Source of the DNA: Typha latifolia
Taxonomy: Eukaryota > Streptophyta > Magnoliopsida > Poales > Typhaceae
Direction of reading: 5' to 3'
DNA length: 64,000 bases
Assembly: GCA_019914945.1 (NCBI GenBank)
Contig: CM034112.1
Location: 395,001 to 459,000 of the forward strand
The notes beneath the pieces were generated by a model. That model was not told the origin of the DNA. It searched no databases and was given only the letters and a program-made list of their open reading frames with translations. Made by a program: the position numbers and the translations under genes. Positions within the stretch are counted from its first letter, which is position 1. The number at the start of each line of letters is the position of its first letter. Of this stretch, positions 12,901-25,440 are shown one piece after another.

Positions 12901-14270
12901 GTTTTAATTGGCGGAGGAGCTCAAGGGGAAGAATCATCGTCTCTGCTCGCCTTCCCATCTAATAAAGAGACAGAAACAAAATTAGGAAAATCATTAGATT
13001 ATGCCTACTATCCAAAACCAATATCACTGCTTTGACATTTTTCTTGAATTCTTGTAGTTATGTCTTTGTGTGCTCGTGCAATTCTTTTTTCTCTGTAGAT
13101 GTAGCACGCTCTAAGGTCATGGTAAAGGAAACCCATTCTAGGCTTTGATAGCAAAGTTACATAAGTCAACTAAGAAGACCACTGAAGTAAAGAACAGAAA
13201 TTCTACTACTGGAAAACACTCAGAATGTATAGCAGATTAGCAATGTCATTCTGTATTAACTTATGCTTGGAAAAAGAACAAAATAAAGCATTTGTTCTTA
13301 TACTAAATTCTAGTCATAGCTAGGTAAATCATAGACCGGGACCTTGTTCCTAATCACTTGATTCACATTCAAAGCAGGACTTTCCTGTAGTTTGCAATTT
13401 AGTGTCTGCCAACTGCTTGGAGAAAGGAGATAAAAAGAAGAGGAACCAAAATATATCGCACCATAGTTCTTAGCAACATGGGTAACTACCAAAACCACCT
13501 CATTACGGGCACCCAACCCAGACGATTACTAGATCAAGTTTGTCTCTCATCAATGAATAGGTACCCGTTTCTATTCTCATTAAGTAGTCAAGCTAGAACC
13601 TCTTTGTTTTCGTATGATTAGATTGTTTTATTATCCAGAAGTTGCCCTCATGAGTGTTTTGCAAACGTCATAGACAAACTCTGAGAGGCAATTCATCAAA
13701 CACGCAAAAGGCGAACTTGAGACGGCATTCTTTTCAAATCAGACATCTCTAGGAAAGCCCCCAACCCAAAATTGCAAGGCTAAATTCTCAGTAATATTCA
13801 TTCCTATCTTCCACATGTTTTACCTGACTGGTTCTCACGAGGGTCTTCCGCATCCGGTTATCGCTATGCTCGGTGACTCCCATCTGCTGCCTCATGATCT
13901 CCGCCGACGTCATCGGTCTCTGCCTCGTCTTCCCCACCACCGGCGACGCCATCGGCCGCATCGGCGCGGCCCTCCTCGTCCTCAACCCTAACGCCCTCTT
14001 TATCCTACTGCTCGCTCCCGTCATTCCTCCACCTCCTCCTCCTCCTCTTCCCGTCGCTCCTCCTCCTCCCCCCTCTCCGCCGCCGTCAAATCCCCACCTG
14101 CACCCTCCCCCGAATCCTGGCGCCGACCGGCACGACGTGAAGAATATCTCGTACGCCGTCTCCCTCAGCTCGTCCCGGTCGACCCCCTCGAGCTTCCCAA
14201 ACGGCCACGTCAGATCCTCCGCCTCCTCGTCGGCGAACGACGACGACCCCGACTGGCGGCGGCGGGGCAT
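9981..14270 (-). CDS. DUF810 / MUN-domain protein, unc-13 homolog (PATROL1-type)
   Basis: Five minus-strand exons join in phase: 14270-13824, 12958-12065, 11808-11347, 11237-11051, 10981-9981 (995 residues). The start at 14270 gives MPRRRQSGSSSFADEEAEDL followed by a TWPFGKLEGVDRDELRETAY block, the conserved N-terminal signature of plant DUF810 proteins. An earlier in-frame ATG at 14423 adds 51 low-complexity residues and is less likely. A glycine-rich linker follows. Exon 2 carries a Trp-rich QRRQLKILEAGL region and exons 3-5 the MHD1/MHD2-like helical MUN region (WNPKSKAEPYAQSAVDLM, LVQDLADGIDGLIQDY). Animal MUN domains prime vesicles for fusion. Arabidopsis PATROL1 controls delivery of a plasma-membrane proton pump. 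A similar exocytic role is inferred here. Confidence 0.9.
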
Positions 14271-15045
14271 CGTCGCCGTCTCAGGCGGTTGGCGGTTGGC
14301 GCTCGGTCTTGGTCGCGCACGACGAAGGAATTCTATAGATAGATAGGTCGATGCATTTGAAGGTGGGGAGATAGAGGAGGATCGGTTGCTATTTGGGAAG
14401 ACAACGAGGATCCCAGATGACACGAGATCATCACATGGATCTCTAATCCCAAGGTTCCCATTCTATTTGGGAAGACAACACACAGGACGCGGTTAACTCC
14501 CAACCGTTTCTCGCCTTGGCTTTCTTTGCAATAACCCTCAAATTTTGGTGGCTATATGCAAAAATTAAATTCAAAGTGCCACCCCCACCCCCATTTTATA
14601 ATTTAGAAAATAAATGGTAATTTTGAAATTAACACCCTATCTTTTCATTATTTATTTTTATTAATACCCTTCTTCCAAAATTTTATAATTTCACCTCTCT
14701 CTCTTTTTCTGGATAGAATTTTATATAACTTCCAATCGTTTGCTTTAACTAACTACCATTAACCTCCTAATTTAGTCTTATTGTATTAAAACTAACAATT
14801 GTTTGACTATTACAGATAGATCAAAACTAGGAGGAGGTTAGATGTCACAAATAAAAGTACTTTATAATTTGGCCAATCTAAAATATATGTATTACTGGAT
14901 AAGAAAAATAAAGTTTGAGCACCACATAACATGAACTCAACTTTTAGCAAAGTTTTGACATAATGTAGCATAACTCAATCCTCTTACAACTTAGAGCAGA
15001 ATATATATATATAATTATATATATATCACAGTCTGCATGCATCAT
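14271..15045. other. Upstream region of the unc-13-like gene
   Basis: This is the 5' side of the minus-strand unc-13-like gene and the 3' side of the CER1-like gene. It has AT-rich DNA with a short palindromic TA run at about 15001-15026. No gene is seen. Confidence 0.5.
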
Positions 15046-17425
15046 TCAATTCTCTCTGTATATTTTGCAACCCTCGTCAAATGGAAATGGAAGGAAGCCA
15101 TGAGTAATTGCGGCACGCCACGCAGTCTCAACGCCGATCACCGCCTCACCGCATTCATGAGCATTCCATCCTTCTAAGGCATGAATTATTCCAGCTGCTC
15201 TCCATGCACTGATCACCCTCCTTGGCAGCCAATTCTGAAACCAAATCCACAATTTAATTACTAGCTCATATCGAAAATAAACGACTGCTTCTATAATGTA
15301 GAAGATTCATATGCATATATACTGCAATAATTTGGAAGATTTGTTATAGAAATACCTCACAAGAATGTAGGTTTTCATATTCTTCTGGGACCACCAGTGC
15401 TGGAGTAGAATGATAGGTGCAGTCCTTGCGCAGAGTCTTGAGAGGGAACTGAGAGAATGGAATGAAATGAACTCCTTTTGGTGCCTTGCTTTGTTCTTGA
15501 GCACCCACTCCATCTCCTACCAACCAAATCTGCAAGTGATCACATGAATAATTTTACTTCTTCTTTGGTGTTTTGTTTCTTTCAGAAAGTTTAATTTAAT
15601 TTTTGTTTGTTTATCTTCAGTTGTAACTTTACCTTGCTTGTTGTATAACTATCAGATAGCACCAGATGCTTCTGTAACTCTGAAGGCAATTGTAACTTTA
15701 GGAGCTTATAGAGTTCTTTCTGGACCACCTCTACCTGCATTATTAAAGACTATTATTAATATTGCAGAGTAAATACTAGAACTCGATGCTATTTCATCGC
15801 AGTTTTATCAAGATTAAGAGTACTACCAGGACCTCTGATTAATTGACCTACCTGAACTTCTCTTTGACACAAGGCCAAAGATAAAAAATATGATGTCTTG
15901 GAAAATTTTCCTATCAGGAGAACATTTTTGGTGGACTCAGGAACACTATGAAGAACTACCGCAACAGCTAAGCTGGTGCCATCCACAATTTTTGTCTTCA
16001 GATTTGGGTTTTTTCTTATGTAAAATTCTCCATATCCATTCAGTTCATCACCCTGGAATTATACAATGCAAAGAAAGAATACTAAGGAAGTATAGATACA
16101 ATTTATAGATCAGCTGAAGAAAATTAAAAATCTAGAAGCTGGACATTTATGTCAGCACATCAGCTCAGCTTACCTGGTTCAAGAGGCCTAGACTGATAAC
16201 TTTGGCTCCCTTCTCTTCTGCGTCTAAGATTGCTTTCTCAATTAAGCTGTTGATCACATCTCTCTCAGTTGATGACTTATACTGCAGAAAGAACTAATCA
16301 GAACCTCAAATCAAAGCCTTCCAAATCACAGCATCTCATATATAGTAAAAGTTGGAGCAGATATTACCTGAAACTTATATCTTGGTACTGCCCATGTTTC
16401 CATCTGGAGTTTCTGCAATCTATTCTTCTCCAGAGTAAATGTCTTTGCAAAGATTTGTGTCAGCAGAGCTGATACAAGCGCCACCGGCGTCGCAAGACTC
16501 AAGTACAGCTTCGAGGTATATGGTTTCGATGCCAATGAAGCAAATGCTAGGCGAAGATGGAAAATAGACTGTAAGGTTGTCAAGTGGGTCAAGTGAACAA
16601 CATCAGGGCTCTCCTCCTCATTTGATCCTTTTATAGATCTTTCATACAGTTCATCCGACGATACGTCGTATGTACCGTATATGTAATCGTAGAAAGGCAT
16701 GAATAACGAGTAATTTGTTCGGAATTTTGTGTGGTGAAGTGAATGGAACCTACAAGACACCATCTTTGTTAGTTAAATTAAGAGCACACTCAAGTTTGTA
16801 GCTACAAAAGAACTATAAATGTGTAGCTACACTTACGAGGGAGTATACATGAGGTACTTCAGAGGTGGGAAGATATCAAAGAACCATTTTGGAACAAGCT
16901 CAAAGTTGCAGTGGCCCAAGTAGTTCATGAAATCAATGTAAATGAGGTAGCCAACAGCTGCAACTATGGATGGGGTTTGCGTTAATGCAATGGTTAACAG
17001 AGGAATGGCAAAGAGTAGGAAGTAGGCAACTTCTTCAGCAAATGGATGTATAACAGCTGCAAATGATCAGAAACATAGAAAAATTGTGCGAATCATCAAA
17101 CAAGACATAAAGTTCAAACATTTTCAGAGGAATATTTAGTTACATGTAATGGGCTCAGTGACAATGGAAGCATGGTGGTGAGAATGGTATCTGGAGTAGA
17201 GGAAATGGTGATGCAGAGCTCTGTGCAGCCAGTAGTAGATGAACTCCACAGGGCCCATATGAAGAAGAATGGTGATGACTACTCCCTTAATATTCCACCA
17301 TGGCATATTAGCTACCCCAGGAAGCACCAAGTTTGCAATATAGTACAACAGAGCAGTCAAGATGATCTGGTCATCCCTGCAATCATCATTCATTTCTCAA
17401 TCAAACGGAACATAACCACATCTTT

Positions 17426-17465
<40 letters not shown>

Positions 17466-17853
17466 TGTAAATGTAAACGCATACCAGTTTCTTTCTCTAT
17501 CAACTTGATCAAAATCGAGGCTTTTGTCGACAATCTTATGCTTGTTTTTGGCTGTGTGGTAGCGAGAGATGCTGATCCAAAGCTGGCCGAGGAGAAGTCT
17601 AAGTAGTAGAGTGGGGAAGATGGAGAAGTTGAACAAATACTTCTCATGGCCATTGTTGATTGATACAAACTTGTACATGCTGTGTGCCACCCATGGTGCT
17701 AGTATCAAATACTTCACAAAAAGAAAGAAGAATTAATCAAACTTTGTTTAAGAAGAAGAATAAGGTGGTGAGTTAGTATACAGATATATATACCTTGAAG
17801 TTTCCAAGCCTTTGCCATGGCCATTGTGTCAAAGGACCTGGTTGTGAAGCCAT
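15046..17853 (-). CDS. CER1-like: CER1-like very-long-chain aldehyde decarbonylase
   Basis: Ten minus-strand exons join in phase: 17853-17794, 17711-17485, 17376-17144, 17056-16837, 16749-16368, 16281-16174, 16052-15852, 15734-15633, 15529-15356, 15234-15046 (631 residues, close to the usual ~625). The N-terminal half is an integral-membrane fatty-acid-hydroxylase-type domain with the di-iron histidine clusters HRALHHH at 147-153 and HSHHH at 160-164, plus a third cluster, FHSLHHT, in exon 5. The C-terminal half is the WAX2 domain (SLGLLNQ, IWLVGDG, FSQFPLKTLRKDC) ending in the ALEGWNAHECG block. CER1 acts in the endoplasmic reticulum with CER3 to make cuticular alkanes. All His clusters are intact, so activity is plausible. 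Confidence 0.95.
17426..17464. repeat. (GATA)n microsatellite in CER1-like intron 2
   Basis: About ten GATA/ATAG units within the short intron between exons 2 and 3 of the CER1-like gene. Confidence 0.95.
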
Positions 17854-17867
17854 TTCTTCCTTAATTC

Positions 17868-17870
<3 letters not shown>

Positions 17871-17928
<58 letters not shown>
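17871..17928. repeat. (CT)n microsatellite in the CER1-like leader
   Basis: A CT run of about 58 bases starting 18 bases upstream of the CER1-like ATG. On the coding strand it is a GA repeat, the type bound by BBR/BPC GAGA-binding factors. Confidence 0.93.
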
Positions 17929-17931
<3 letters not shown>

Positions 17932-18462
17932 TTTTCAATGTGTAAGTGGCTTTTTTCTTGGATTGTTTGTTGGAAAGAGTATGTTTATTTATAACCATAA
18001 ATTATGGTAGTATATTCTATATATTTATGTCTTGCTGTAAGAGTTACCTAACCAGTGACTGCTCACTGCATCTCTGTACCAGGATGCATGGGTGTATTTA
18101 TTAATTCAAACATGCAAAAGGTAAGCCATTTAGTACTACTGCTTGCTAAAATTTGTAGGCAGATAAATACCATGGGCTCCAAGTTCTCCAGTTTTGCCAG
18201 GAAGATATTATCACAGCATTAGTTTCAGCCTGCATTTTAACCTGGGTCTAATCTAGAATAGAGGGGGTAAAAAAATCACCTCCCAATTCAAAATTTATGA
18301 TCGACTCCTCTCATTATATGTGCAAGCTACTACTTTTAATTAGCTTCTAAGCACATTCTATTTATTCTAAAGGTATTTTTTTTAAGAATATGTTGAATAT
18401 CTTAACTAGCCAAAATGAAAGCCCAAAGTTTATCTGTCAAATTGAGGACCATCAAATTTAGA

Positions 18463-19000
18463 AGCTTGTTGAAAAGTATTACTAGCCAATTCATTACTTT
18501 GGACCTCCCCCAAACTGATAACAGGTAGGATTGATAAATGCCACCTTGTTCTTTTTATGTTTAATCTTAGGTGCATGTATCAAGTAGGGCTGTCAAAATA
18601 AACATAAGTTTGATCTCGACTTGAATTGAGATTAGGAACTGTTTATTAGATAAGAGCTGCAGTCGACTTGTTTAATTAAGGATTGGAAATATGCTCAACA
18701 TATTTATGTCTTAAACATAGACTGATTTATAGTTTGGCCTGAGGTCGAATTAAGCTTGTGAAAAATATTGCTAGCCAATTCATTACTTTGATAAATGCCA
18801 CCTTGTTCTTTGCACGTTTAATCTTAGGTTGCATGTATCAAGTCGGGCTGTCAAAATAAACATAAGCTTGATCTCGACTTGAATTGATATTAGGAGCTGA
18901 AGTCGACTTGTTTAATTAAGGATTGAAAATATGCTCAGCAGATTTATGTCTTAAACATAGACTGATTTATAGTTTGGCCAGAGCTCGAATTAAGCTAACC
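18463..19000. repeat. Diverged tandem duplication, two copies
   Basis: Copy 1 runs about 18463-18752 and copy 2 about 18753-19000. Shared blocks include ctagccaattcattacttt, gataaatgccaccttgttct, gggctgtcaaaataaacata and cgacttgtttaattaaggat. Copy 1 has small insertions relative to copy 2. The unit includes the left end of the MITE annotated next together with its flank. Confidence 0.85.
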
Positions 19001-19054
19001 CGAGCCTTAAGCCAAAGCCGACTATCCCAAGCTCGTCTCGTTTAACACCCCCTA
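18843..19054. mobile_element. hAT-type non-autonomous element (MITE), about 210 bp
   Basis: The left end TCGGGCTGTCAAA (TAGGGCTGTCAAA in the duplicated copy at 18585) and the right end, read on the minus strand as TAGGGGGTGTTAAA, form imperfect terminal inverted repeats. The element is flanked by GTATCAAG (18835-18842) and ATATCAAG (19055-19062), a 7/8 match at the 8-bp size expected of hAT insertions. It has no coding capacity. The left end and its flank were later duplicated. Confidence 0.65.
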
Positions 19055-19062
19055 ATATCAAG

Positions 19063-20228
19063 CTATCTCATTAACAATCTTGTATTATATGAGTTTTGCA
19101 TCCTGTAAATAAAATTCTCCCCTCTTTACTGACACTAACGAGGATTAAGATTAGGATTCAGTGTATCCATATGAATCAGTTGAAGTACGCAGTCAGATGC
19201 GGACTAACACATTAATAATGTACATCCGAAAGCCTGCTCAAGTCATCAAATATATACAAAATAATGTATTGGTGCACATACAAGGACATGCGAGGTGGAC
19301 CCAATATAGGTAGGAGAAAGGCTCCAAGTCTGCAACCAAGTATAGCCCCATGCATTTACTCATTCTGTCAGGTTGAACCAGCATAATTAGAACATCTGCA
19401 AACACTTACAATTGTATAAATAGCTAAATGACACATACCATGAACCCTTCCCTGCATTCAAGCTGACCATTGTAAGATAGGAGGACCCACATGCCAACTA
19501 TCAACCTGCTCACAAAGACTAAAGTTACCCAGGTTTAATGTCCTCTGACAAATCTCTATTACTACATTCCACCAGTATTTGCATCAATTGCCTCCAACTT
19601 TAAACAAAAGGCTCAATGTTGGACAGTAATGGCTGGATATCCTCATTTCCTGAGTGCTCAACACCTAGGGGTGAATATAAATTCAAATGAACCAAAGAAT
19701 AGGAAATTTTGCCAAACCTACAGTCGACAAAACTGGGTTATGGATGTTACAATTTTGGACCTGTCATTCCATATCCGTAGCTCAATGGTTTGTTGGTAAT
19801 AAGAACACTTCCTCCTACCAACATAATTGAAATCTTTGGATAGTAAATGATCTCACCAAAGCTTTTCATCCATTTGGGTACCTGCTGATAACTTTCTGAC
19901 AGTTAGGATAAGGGTACTGTTTGAGGTGATTTGAAAGGGAATGCAAGAGGCGATAATAAATATTTTCGGTCTAATTTTTCCTTCTCTCTTTTCATACCTC
20001 AAGAACAAATAATAAAGCATGCAAGCCTATATCCTTTCATCATGAACAGCATTACCATTAAATGAGGTACATGGTTTACACCCAAATTATATTCTGAACT
20101 TTGCACTTTCAGAAACAGAAATCATCAAGCATACAATTTCCCATGATATTTTTCACATACATACTCATCTCAAGATAACAATCAAACTAACTTCATAAGT
20201 TGATGATATGTACTTCGCAAAAAATCTA
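19063..20228. other. Gene-free AT-rich stretch
   Basis: No long open frame, RNA gene or defined repeat was recognised between the hAT MITE and the PIF-type element. It lies between the 5' end of the CER1-like gene and the 3' end of the CaaX-type gene. Confidence 0.5.
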
Positions 20229-20231
20229 TAA

Positions 20232-21363
20232 GGCTGCGTTTGAATGTCAATTAAATATAACTTTATTCTAGTATAGTGAGAACTATACTGCTTCAGTACC
20301 TTATCTTAAAACTAGTTTAATAATACTTAATTCTCTCTAAAATTACTTTAGATCACAAAGTTAAACCATTTTAATAACAAAATAAAATAATAATTTTGTA
20401 TTTGAAAAAATATTACTTCAATTAACTATCATTTTAATGATTCTCTCCATCTTGCTTCTCACAGTCATTTTAATAAAATATTTGCTAAGCCCACTTCTTA
20501 TTCTGATTTATAGAGACTTTTGCATGTCAAATCAAAAGTAAAAATGCCACCACTACCATAATATATTTATCTTTAAAAGACATCATTTCAATCAATTATT
20601 GTTTTAATTCTTCTGTCCTCTCCTCACAAGTCTTTTAAAAAATTCCTCCTAAATTCACATCTTATTTAGCTTAAGGACTATTTTTTTCATGTCAAATAAA
20701 AAAAAAGATGACATCACTAACCCGTTTACAACCCATATTTCCTACACCAATTTAAGGTATCATATTAAAAGTTAAAAAATGAAGAGTATGCAATGTGGAC
20801 CTACAAGCATACAATGTGAACCTACAAGTATGCACTGTGGACCTACAAGCAAGCAGTGCAAATTGGGTATTAAACATCAAAAACATGTTAAAAGTGTAAA
20901 ATAGTAATTTTAACTGTCAAAATAGGTTTTAATATTGGATAACCATATTTTAGGGGAAATGGGTATTAGATGTCAAAGACAAAATAATTTAATAATCAAA
21001 ACGAGTGTTAATATTGGATAACCACATTTTACATGTTAAATCCAGGTTAGTAGGCACTTTTCTCATACAAACTCAACACAAATTAAAGCTGATTTAAATT
21101 ATATTGTGGAGGTGTGCTTCATCCATCAACTAAAGCCTAAAGGGTATCTTGGTTAATTAGTATACAATTCCCAAAGCAATTTCACTATTCTTCTCCACTT
21201 TAATTTGAACATCATATCACATCAAGTATAATAGTTACATTGCTAAACCGGTTTACAACCAAACACCATAATTTAAGTCTAAACTGGTTTAAGCTTTCTC
21301 ATTCAAATTTAAAAATAAGTAACTAAACTAGTTTAGAAAATTATTCCACATCCAAACACCACC
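20232..21363. mobile_element. PIF/Harbinger (Tourist-like) non-autonomous element, about 1.13 kb
   Basis: The left end GGCTGCGTTTGAATGT and the right end, read on the minus strand as GGTGGTGTTTGGATGT, match at 12 of 16 positions. TAA lies immediately outside both ends (20229-20231 and 21364-21366), the 3-bp target site typical of PIF/Harbinger elements. The interior is AT-rich, non-coding and contains a ~160 bp diverged duplication (about 20400-20535 and 20565-20715) and a 21-bp tandem repeat. Confidence 0.6.
20786..20860. repeat. 21-bp tandem repeat, 3.5 copies
   Basis: The unit reads gtatgcaatgtggacctacaa with small changes, in successive copies at 20786, 20807 and 20828, plus a partial copy from 20849. 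It lies inside the PIF-type element. Confidence 0.85.
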
Positions 21364-21709
21364 TAAGATATCACATTTGGTTGGTATTAATCAAAACAGA
21401 GCAATATCATTCCTTTCTATGATCTTCATATACCAGCAGAATGCATATTTTCGACAATATGTTAAACCTTAGTATGATGGTCAAGTGACAAGTGCTCAAT
21501 CCAATCATCACTTATAGTTAACGATATTGTAGGAAAATTAGTCAGCACCTTGATAATGTTAGTGTTGCTTCTACGAGTGAGACCTTTGGCCACCCAAGCA
21601 ACAGCAAAGTTGAGCACAACCAACAATTGCATAATCCCAAATCGAGAACCCATCACTGGAGCTGCGACAATAACAGTTTTCTTGTTATGATCACACATAT
21701 GCAAGTGAT

Positions 21710-23763
21710 CTACAAAATAGTACAGGTACAAGAATCTGCATACTCGTCCTCGGAGTCGCTGGAATCACTGCAAAAATTAGTTAAAAGAGAAGTTTGAGCA
21801 TATGTAAGCAGAAAAAACAATAATTAAAATATTTTTAGATTTCTAGGATTACAAGGAAAGATAGGAATTCATATTTCATAACTGTCACTACTCTGCAGGA
21901 TTGCAAAAGCACTTCTTCATTAAGACATGATCATCCTTGGCATATTTTAACTGTAGCAATCAACTGATATTTAGGTAAAAGAGCAAATAGAAACTATTAC
22001 ATCTAGACACCAAAAAAAAGGATTTTTTTTTATCAATACAAAAGAAGGATTTTCAGTATCTTATATTTATTTGGTGGTTTTATGCAAATGTGTGCGCAGA
22101 GAATTTAAAGAATCATTTCATTTCAGGTGCACTTGACAAATCCTAAATCTTCTGCTCTTCCTTTACATATTTCCCTTTGTTGTTCTCCTGAAATTTACGT
22201 TCACTTTGATGTTAGTTTGCAAAAGTGTAGCCAGATAAGTGGTCCACATCTTAAATAGAGACAAGGCAAGAAAGGGTATCAAATCTTTACAGAACCACGT
22301 TACATAGTTACATATCATCCTTTGTTGACTCTGGATCACAGAGTTTCCAGAAGACCACTAAACATTGAGCTCCCATTCTACTATTGGCCTCCCAATGTAT
22401 TCTATTACCAGAGAACAGCACCCCCAAACAAACCACACACACAAATTTTTTTAAAAAAAAGTACAGATGATTATCTTGAATTAAATGTTAAGGGAATTAC
22501 CAAAACAAAAGACGCCAAAAGAAAAGGTAAAAACACATTGTGTGCTGCAGGCATAGAGGGAGGTGATAACAGGCCTCATTCAACAATTGCCACTTTTTCC
22601 TGGATCCTACTTGGCAACCGGTTACCAATAATTGTCAAGTTCTCCAGAACAGAATCATCTGCAGTGTTCCTGACTTTCTTTCCATCCAACAAACTGATAC
22701 TGTATTCCATTCAAACCCTCTTAAATTGACACTGTTGCATCAGGGCCCTCTTTATCATGCTTCAGTCTGTTAACATTGCTCCACGTCATCCATCCACCAA
22801 ATATAAGAAGCCATTATTTTTTTCCTCTTACCATTCTCTTAATAGATCTCAGACAACGCTTTGTCCTTAAACCTGCCATGCCATCTTAATCTCATGCTCT
22901 TCTACCAGGGATATTGAAAATAGCATATACCTTTAGCAAAGTCCAGGCTTAAACCAGGTAAAGGAACAATTGAACAGATGATACCAAAGTAGAGTCATGT
23001 AACATTACCTCCAACTCCTGGTTGAGGTCATAATATGTCCTTATGAGTAAGAGGCACATCCACATGTACTAGAAACACAGTCTTCATAACCTCAGAAATT
23101 ATATCTTACAGAAAGAATTTATTTATTCCCTTCATTCAATCTCTAAACATGCTCGCCGTATTCAATAAATATCAAACGATACTACCTTAGTATGAAATAT
23201 ATAAAGAATCACGTTATACTAATACTGCTGTCTGTACTAAGAAATATTATGGATTTGCTGGCCTCAAAGTATGCACTTTGAGGATGCAGTTTGAAATTAT
23301 CAAAGCAATACACTAAAAAACAAACTATATTCCGTTCTGATTGCAGATGCATAGAAAAGTAATACAACTGATTAGGTTTCAAAAGGCCGAGAAAATATTT
23401 CATGTCCAAGAATTTTTCACATGAAATTGTCAGTATACTTAAAGATCTGAACTCCATAAAAGAGTGGGAAAAGAAAAAGAAAAAAAAATATATATATATA
23501 TAATAAAACAATCTATGCGCTGATAAAAAAACACACCTTGGCTGGAACTCCACGACTTCGACAAGCTTGTTGCCGTTGCGATCGTTCCACTGGACTTTCC
23601 TCCTTGCATTCTTCTGCCTCTTCCTTTGCGTTCCTCCATTCACAGCAGATGGCAGGAGGGAGTTAGTTTCCTCCTCTTCCTTATCAACTACTTCCCTTAG
23701 GTCCAAATCAGAAGACGACTTGCCTCCATTACGAAGATTCGCATCCACACGAACCGAATCCAT
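21710..23763 (-). CDS. Small conserved plant protein with CaaX-like C-terminus
   Basis: Two minus-strand exons, 23763-23537 and 21767-21710, join across a 1.77-kb intron (CCAAG / TGATT) to give 94 residues. The sequence has an acidic Leu-rich middle, a basic RKRQKNARRK stretch, then KVQWNDRNGNKLVEVVEFQP and an acidic Ser/Asp run ending SCTCTIL. I recognise the VQWND-NGNKLVEV-EF pattern from small uncharacterised plant proteins but know no function for it. The final CTIL fits a CaaX box, and the terminal Leu favours geranylgeranylation; another Cys two residues upstream could be acylated, so membrane anchoring is an inference. The second exon codes only 19 residues but keeps the phase and the motif, which supports it. 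Confidence 0.78.
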
Positions 23764-25440
23764 CACCGACTACCAGGATGTGTCGCAGATCCAGAACTCA
23801 ACCTATCCATCAAGACAAAAGAAGAACCCAAGGAGTCTCAGAAGATCCATATTTTGATCCGAAAACCTTTTAATTCAAGAAGACATCATCTAAATCTACT
23901 GCCAATCCAGAAAAGGAAGCAAAATCTTTACCATATCCAACGTTCACCACGAAGAAACTTGAAGACCAGCTCCAATTCGGTCGAACCGCATCGGAAGCAG
24001 ATCAAAACTGGACTCGGGTCGGGTTGGGCTTCACCAGAAAAGAATAATCTCTTCGCAAACACCGATTGATCGGAGAAAGATCGAAGGAAGGAAGAGGACA
24101 GACCAATTCATCAAGCGTGGGAATTTAACAAAAAAGCCATCGAAAAGATTCCGATTCTGTTAATTTTTGCAAAGGAAGGGAAGCTAAAATTGAGAGGCGG
24201 GAGGTGAACGTAAAAAAATATTAATATCCGCCCTTCGCTGGAGAAGTGCCCAATAGGAATGGTGGCTTTCCGGGACCAGCTTAGTTATAAGCTTAGTGGA
24301 TTGTGCTAAGGTGCGCTTTAGAAGGTGCCATTACTTATCGTGGGCCACCTACTTGTAGACAGTGGACCGTCCAATCTTTATGTGAGTTTGGCTTATTATA
24401 TAATCCCGCAGGATATAATATTTATTTAATTTCAGTTCGTTAAAAGCAAGTGAAAGAAATAGGAGAAAAAATATTGATATGTAATGCTTATTAGTTATAC
24501 ACTGTATATGAGATGAACAAATTTAACTAGAGATTGGATAAAATTAATACATTTGATCTCTTTCTATCCTTCGGGAAACTTGTGGTAAAATGGAGATGGG
24601 TCTGATACTATTATGTGGGTATCAAGATTTTTCAACTAAATATATTAGTGGCAAGCAAAGACACCTAAAAGATTTCATCAATTATAAGAAGCAAATTAGT
24701 CTTCAAGAATATTTTTATCACTAGCCACAGTCTGATCCAGAATTCTGACTGATGGCAGGCATCAGTTCTAATGGGCTACACAGCAGCATGACAAGTGATA
24801 GAGAAACATCTGACAATACAAGCATACGGCTTAAAGGTTCCTCCGGCACTTCCTATTGATACAATCAACATCAGCAAATCCAACAAGTAAATCTTAGTTG
24901 AATCTCATGAATACCTAAGTGACAACCTAGTGTCTAAGTGAAAATAGAATTTGCAGATCAAACACTGCTCCTCCAATTCAACTTTACCAGGAAGGAACAA
25001 AATAGAAAAATCATCTGAGGAGGGGTGAAAATGGCGGCGAATGGAAATATTGATCAATAATGATGAGAGAAACTGGGTTGTCACTTATTTTGTTTGATGT
25101 TCGACCACCAATCACTCCTTCCAAATTGAAAAGCCATGACATGAACTCATGAAGACCATCTTCAGTGATCGAAATCCTCATCCCTAAGCATCAGAAAATT
25201 GCGCGGCAAGCTCTTTGATGCATCTGCCTCGCCCTGCAAGAACTTTCAGCAGCAGGCAAGGTAGCGGTGCACAACCAAAGGGCAGCATCCCCTGTACAAA
25301 AAGGTAAAATACAAGGGGAGAAACAATTATGCCACTGATAGATATCTCTTAACTACTACTAGTCTTGCTATGACTTGTAGATACACTGCTCAGAAGATTA
25401 CTCTATCCTGAAAAGAAGTCACCATTACTCTTCTACAGCT
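23764..25440. other. Upstream of the CaaX-type gene, no gene seen
   Basis: This holds the leader and promoter side of the CaaX-type gene (about 23764-24250), then AT-rich DNA up to the tandem array. No domain-bearing open frame was found on either strand. Confidence 0.5.

Noticed and set aside
13873..14346. Proline-rich 157-codon frame on the plus strand
   Set aside because: It is antisense to the glycine-rich first exon of the unc-13-like gene.
21462..21731. Hydrophobic open frame overlapping the end of the CaaX-type gene
   Set aside because: It overlaps the last exon in another frame and runs into its 3' UTR. The hydrophobic patch could be chance, and the phase-consistent exon explains the region better.
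22322..22729. 135-codon open frame in the plus strand
   Set aside because: It lies in the large intron of the CaaX-type gene, on the opposite strand, with no domain, no biased composition and no splice partners.
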